From Agromyces aureus (GTDB lineage Bacteria > Actinomycetota > Actinomycetes > Actinomycetales > Microbacteriaceae): a DNA stretch of 64,000 nucleotides. The stretch is taken from NCBI RefSeq assembly GCF_001660485.1, contig NZ_CP013979.1, positions 3,658,001 through 3,722,000 on the forward strand. The letters run 5' to 3'. Below the pieces are notes generated by a model. The model was not told the origin of the DNA and ran no database searches. It saw only the letters and a program-made list of their open reading frames with translations. This document shows positions 60,715 to 64,000 of the stretch, in pieces. The first letter of the stretch is position 1. Each line of letters opens with the position of its first letter. A program made the position numbers and the translations under genes.

Positions 60715-61913
60715 GCAGCCACCCCCACATCGATCTTGCCCGTCACTGCGGCGGAGATAAGCGCTGCGCGGCGCTCACGGGCCAACCCAACGCTCCGTCG
60801 AGCCACTTCTATCGCCCTATCGATCTCGGCCACAGCTACCGCAATACGATCTGCGATCCGCTTCTGCTTTGCGACTAGCGGATATGGAATCGGCGTCTCA
60901 CCAAGTGTTCCGAGATTAAGTCGCCGGAAAGTTGCTCCGAGGATTTCGTAGTCCCAGAAGTCGTCTGCGATGCGCGAACTCAGAACCCAAACGAGGTACT
61001 GAGAGTCGACTAGTTCCGGAACAGTTGCGACACGAACGGTGTCCTGTGTGAGGTTCGCGCCCTCGAGGTCTTCCGATAACAGCCCGACGCGACCGAAGGC
61101 GGGACCGATCGAGACGACTATGTCACCACCTCTAAGAACCGACCGCCCGTATGCGGCCGCGATCTCCGGCGTTGTCTTACGAAGAGAACTGAGCTGCGGC
61201 GAGGCACCCTCGCCGAGGAGATCCGACGGACCGATGTAGGGGATCCCGCTCTCTACGGGTTCCCCGCATTGCAGGATCCCGTAAGTCAGCGGACGCTGTG
61301 GCGAGACCAATCGCTTGAGCGGAATGGTCTCGTGCGCCCCAATGAGTTCCACGATCGAAGACGCACGGCGTTCGGTGAGGAGGGCGATGAGTTCCTCGTT
61401 TTTCGCGATGAACGCGTCGATCTGCGCCGTCTCTCGATCCAGATAGCCCGCAATCGCCCGCTGCTGCTCGTAACTGTGAGCAGGGACCCGTATTGCCCGC
61501 ACACTCCCCGCCGAAAGATGCTTGACGGTCGTGGACCATGTCAGCTCATTAATCCTCTGCAAATGGGGAGGAATCGCGTAGGCCAGATACCTGGGGTCGA
61601 CCCGCCCGCGGGCGCGGAGCAGACACACCCGCTGATTCAGCGCGGCCTCGCCCCTGCTCCAGAGTGCGGAATTAAAGTCACCATCCATGCCGATCACGAC
61701 ATCGCCGTCCTGCACAAACGCAGAGGCAGGAACCGCCTCGCGCGGCACGAACGTCTCAAACTCCCGGGCGGTAAGGTCCCGAATTCGGAGGAGAGGGACG
61801 TCAGCATCGCTGCTGAAGTCAGCGGAATCGAACGGGAAGCCATTGATAAGCGTCGCGAGCTGCGAAACACGATGTTGGTCGGTCTCAGTATCCGCCTCAA
61901 GGAAAGTGGTCAT
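60711..61913 (-). CDS. hsdS: Type I restriction enzyme specificity subunit HsdS
   Basis: 400-aa specificity subunit with two target-recognition domains and two conserved helical regions. TRD1 is about residues 15-160 (VSQLATLINGFPFD ... YLAYAIPPHLQRINE). The first spacer helix is YEQQRAIAGYLDRETAQIDAF, TRD2 is about residues 205-355 (LTYGILQCGEPVESGIPYIG ... LGATFRRLNLGTLGE), and the second spacer helix is LVAKQKRIADRIAVAVAEID. The second half is noticeably less GC-rich than its neighbours, suggesting TRD exchange. ATG 61913 overlaps the hsdM stop. The recognition sequence cannot be read from the protein. Confidence 0.9.
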   Translation of the reverse strand: MTTFLEADTETDQHRVSQLATLINGFPFDSADFSSDADVPLLRIRDLTAREFETFVPREAVPASAFVQDGDVVIGMDGDFNSALWSRGEAALNQRVCLLRARGRVDPRYLAYAIPPHLQRINELTWSTTVKHLSAGSVRAIRVPAHSYEQQRAIAGYLDRETAQIDAFIAKNEELIALLTERRASSIVELIGAHETIPLKRLVSPQRPLTYGILQCGEPVESGIPYIGPSDLLGEGASPQLSSLRKTTPEIAAAYGRSVLRGGDIVVSIGPAFGRVGLLSEDLEGANLTQDTVRVATVPELVDSQYLVWVLSSRIADDFWDYEILGATFRRLNLGTLGETPIPYPLVAKQKRIADRIAVAVAEIDRAIEVARRSVGLARERRAALISAAVTGKIDVGVAA

Positions 61914-63922
61914 GATTCGACCGCCACGAGCATCGCCCGAAGCTGGTCCATAACCTCTTCGAGGTCGCGGTCGATCTCTTCGAGCGGGCGGGGCGGCACG
62001 TACTGGTAGAAGTGCCGGGTGAAGGGAATCTCGGCACCTTCCTTGGTCTTCGCATGATCGACCCACGCGTCGGGCGCGTACGGCAGCACCTCGCGGGTGA
62101 TGTAGTCATCTACGTCTTCGTTCCAGGGCACGTTCTCGGTGTCGCGGAGCGAGGCGTCCGGTTCCGGGTTGCCCTTCGCGTCGGTGCACGCGACAGCAGT
62201 GTCATCCCGTTCGCCGAGCGCGCTCGTGATCACCTTGAGCAGCGGCGCAGGCAGGGTGAACCCCTCGGCCTTCGCGGCATCCTTCAGCGCCTTCAGGAAC
62301 AAGGGCCGGTCACGCCACGCGCGCTCGGGGTCGAGGCGGTCGAGTGTGGCGCGCAGCGCCGTAGCATCCGCTTCGCTGAGCTTCTGAACGGGCTTGGTCT
62401 CGAAAACGGCGTCGATGCGTACGGGAGTTGCCTGCCAGATGAGCTTGAGGGGGCGTTCGACGGTGATGGTGCGGTAGAGGAAGTCCCCGTTGCGGAGGAT
62501 CTTCGAGTGCTCATTGTCTTCGAAGCCGGCATAGAGGCCGACGATGTTCTCGATGTTCTTCGGGGAGAGTTCGTTGCGCTTGGACCCGAGCCCCTTGCGG
62601 AGCTTGGTGAACATCTCGCGGCAGTCGATGAGCTGCACACGGCCCTTGCGGTCCTCCGTCTTACGGTTGCTCAGCACCCAGACATACGTCGAGATGCCGG
62701 TGTTGTAGAACATGTCCTTCGGCAGCCCAATGATCGCCTCGACGAGGTCGTTGTCGAGCATCCATTTGCGGATGTTCGACTCGCCGCCGCCGGCGCCACC
62801 GGAGAACAACGGCGACCCGTTGAGCACGATCGCCATGCGCGAGCCGCCGTCTTCAGGCTTGCGCATCTTCGACACCAGGTGCAGCAGGAACAACATGGCG
62901 CCGTCGCTGACGGTCGGGGTGCCGGGGCCGAAGCGACCGTTGAAGCCGAGCTTGCTGTACTCGTCGTCGACTGCGGTGCGCTGGTCCTTCCAGTCGACGC
63001 CGAAGGGCGGGTTCGAGAGACCGTAGTCGAACTTCTTGTCTTCGAAGTGGTCTTCGGTAAGGGTGTCGCCCAGGCGGATATTGTCGACATCCTGACCCTT
63101 GATGACCATGTCGGCCTTGCAGATCGCGTAGGAGCCGTCGTTGATGTCCTGCCCGTACAGGGAAAGCTGGATGCCGGGATTCACCGAGTGCAGGTACTCG
63201 TCGGCAACCGACAGCATGCCGCCCGTACCTGCGGTGGGGTCGTAGATCGAGCGGACCGTGCCCGGTTTGGTCAGCGCGTCGTCATCGAGGGCGAAGAGGA
63301 GCTGCACCATGAGCGCAATGACCTCGCGGGGCGTGTAGTGGTCGCCTGCGGTCTCGTTCGAGCGCTCGTTCGCCCACCGGATGAGTTCCTCGAACACGAG
63401 CCCCATCTGGATGTTGCTCACGACGCTCGGGTGGAAGTTCGCCTGCGCGAACTTCTCGGTCACCGAAAACAGCTTGTTCTTCTCCGCGAGCTTATTGATC
63501 GTCTCGTCGAACTTGAACCGGTCGAAAATGTCCCGCACGTTCTCGGAGAAGCCTGCAAGGTACGACGCGAGGTTCTCCCGGAGGTCGGCCGGGTCGGCCG
63601 TGAGCTTGGCCATCGTGAACTGGCTCGTGTTGTAAAACTCGTGACCAGATGCCTCGCGCAGCTGAAGATCGCGGATCTTCTCCGGAAGGGAGTCGGGCTG
63701 GCCCGCGGTGGTCTCGAGCACCTGCGCCTTCGTGCTCGCGAGGACGGCGTCGAGTCGGCGCAGCACGGTGAACGGCAACACCACCGACCCGTACTCGGAG
63801 GGCTTGAACGGGCCGCGTAGGGATTCGGCGATGTTCCAAATGAAGGAGACGTGGTTCACCACTGGGAAGGCAACTCTCGGTCGGATCGGGTAGAGCGCGA
63901 GTCGGCGTCGACTCAGGTTCAT
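61910..63922 (-). CDS. hsdM: Type I restriction enzyme methyltransferase HsdM
   Basis: 670-aa N6-adenine methyltransferase. It has the HsdM N-terminal helical domain (VNHVSFIWNIAESLRGPFKP), SAM-binding motif I DPTAGTGGMLSVADEYL (~residue 230), catalytic motif IV NPPF in LSNPPFGVDW (~305), and a C-terminal coiled region (EEIDRDLEEVMDQL). With HsdS it modifies the target sequence. ATG 63922 is used because it is the first ATG, but GAAAGG abuts it; a GTG at 63862 immediately before the conserved domain is a credible alternative. It is the first gene of the coupled hsdM-S-R operon; its promoter lies at the right window edge. Confidence 0.93.
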   Translation of the reverse strand: MNLSRRRLALYPIRPRVAFPVVNHVSFIWNIAESLRGPFKPSEYGSVVLPFTVLRRLDAVLASTKAQVLETTAGQPDSLPEKIRDLQLREASGHEFYNTSQFTMAKLTADPADLRENLASYLAGFSENVRDIFDRFKFDETINKLAEKNKLFSVTEKFAQANFHPSVVSNIQMGLVFEELIRWANERSNETAGDHYTPREVIALMVQLLFALDDDALTKPGTVRSIYDPTAGTGGMLSVADEYLHSVNPGIQLSLYGQDINDGSYAICKADMVIKGQDVDNIRLGDTLTEDHFEDKKFDYGLSNPPFGVDWKDQRTAVDDEYSKLGFNGRFGPGTPTVSDGAMLFLLHLVSKMRKPEDGGSRMAIVLNGSPLFSGGAGGGESNIRKWMLDNDLVEAIIGLPKDMFYNTGISTYVWVLSNRKTEDRKGRVQLIDCREMFTKLRKGLGSKRNELSPKNIENIVGLYAGFEDNEHSKILRNGDFLYRTITVERPLKLIWQATPVRIDAVFETKPVQKLSEADATALRATLDRLDPERAWRDRPLFLKALKDAAKAEGFTLPAPLLKVITSALGERDDTAVACTDAKGNPEPDASLRDTENVPWNEDVDDYITREVLPYAPDAWVDHAKTKEGAEIPFTRHFYQYVPPRPLEEIDRDLEEVMDQLRAMLVAVES

Positions 63923-64000
63923 CCTTTCGTACCGGGTGTGGGGTGTGGGGGCCAGACACGGGTGGCGATGCCACCAGAACGGGGGTCGCGGGACCTCGGG

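Overview
The window looks like chromosome from a high-GC Gram-positive actinobacterium, most likely Microbacteriaceae (Agromyces/Microbacterium-like). The support is codon bias strongly toward G/C third positions, many GTG starts, surface proteins ending in LAxTG-type sorting signals, dispersed palindromic repeats built around GGTCGAGGAGGC / GTCTCGAGACC, and constant use of the word GGATGCCG/CGGCATCC. The genus assignment is inference, since no rRNA or marker gene is present.

Layout. 1-7125: catabolic/transport cluster with branched-chain amino-acid-type ABC ATPases (livF partial, livG), a DUF1254/DUF1214 protein, a translationally coupled tetR-MDR-SDR operon, a second SDR and an MFS transporter. 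Two near-identical 18-bp palindromes sit in the two divergent promoter regions, so this is probably one local TetR regulon. 7209-15587: secreted subtilase with a divergent TrmB/LuxR-like regulator, 3-hydroxyacyl-CoA dehydrogenase with MarR, and a sortase-anchored choice-of-anchor A protein. 15666-18824: SNF2 helicase carrying an in-frame dispersed repeat. 19113-23442: DAACS symporter with two sortase-anchored surface proteins, one with duplicated thioredoxin-like domains, closed by a strong terminator. 23574-33890: DeoR regulator with DUF4406 protein, SDR, SnoaL-like proteins, DoxX-like protein, zinc-ribbon/Ig-like membrane protein, PPOX protein, large secreted protein, epoxide hydrolase and F420/NADP-reductase-like protein.

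34084-36920 is a sulfur-scavenging pair (flavin monooxygenase plus MetY-like sulfhydrylase). 37187-38193 encodes three small acidic proteins, two of them built from YTETDF repeats. Then come an O6-alkylguanine alkyltransferase, two divergent paralogous lipoproteins and a PKD-like secreted protein with a lower-GC patch, an XRE regulator divergent from an SDR across a 13-bp inverted repeat, a PCD-VOC fusion, and a membrane-anchored endoglycoceramidase-like GH5. A decayed glutaminase remnant, a YCII protein and another acidic mini-protein follow.

48485-52336 is a very large rhamnogalacturonan-lyase-like (PL11) secreted enzyme under LacI-type operators. It is followed by a winged-helix/nucleotidyltransferase (MNT) protein and a DUF2868/DUF3482 membrane-GTPase pair. 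56489-64000 is a DNA-restriction island: type I hsdM-hsdS-hsdR, coupled by 4-bp overlaps, plus an Mrr-type endonuclease. No tRNA, rRNA, CRISPR array or complete insertion sequence was seen.
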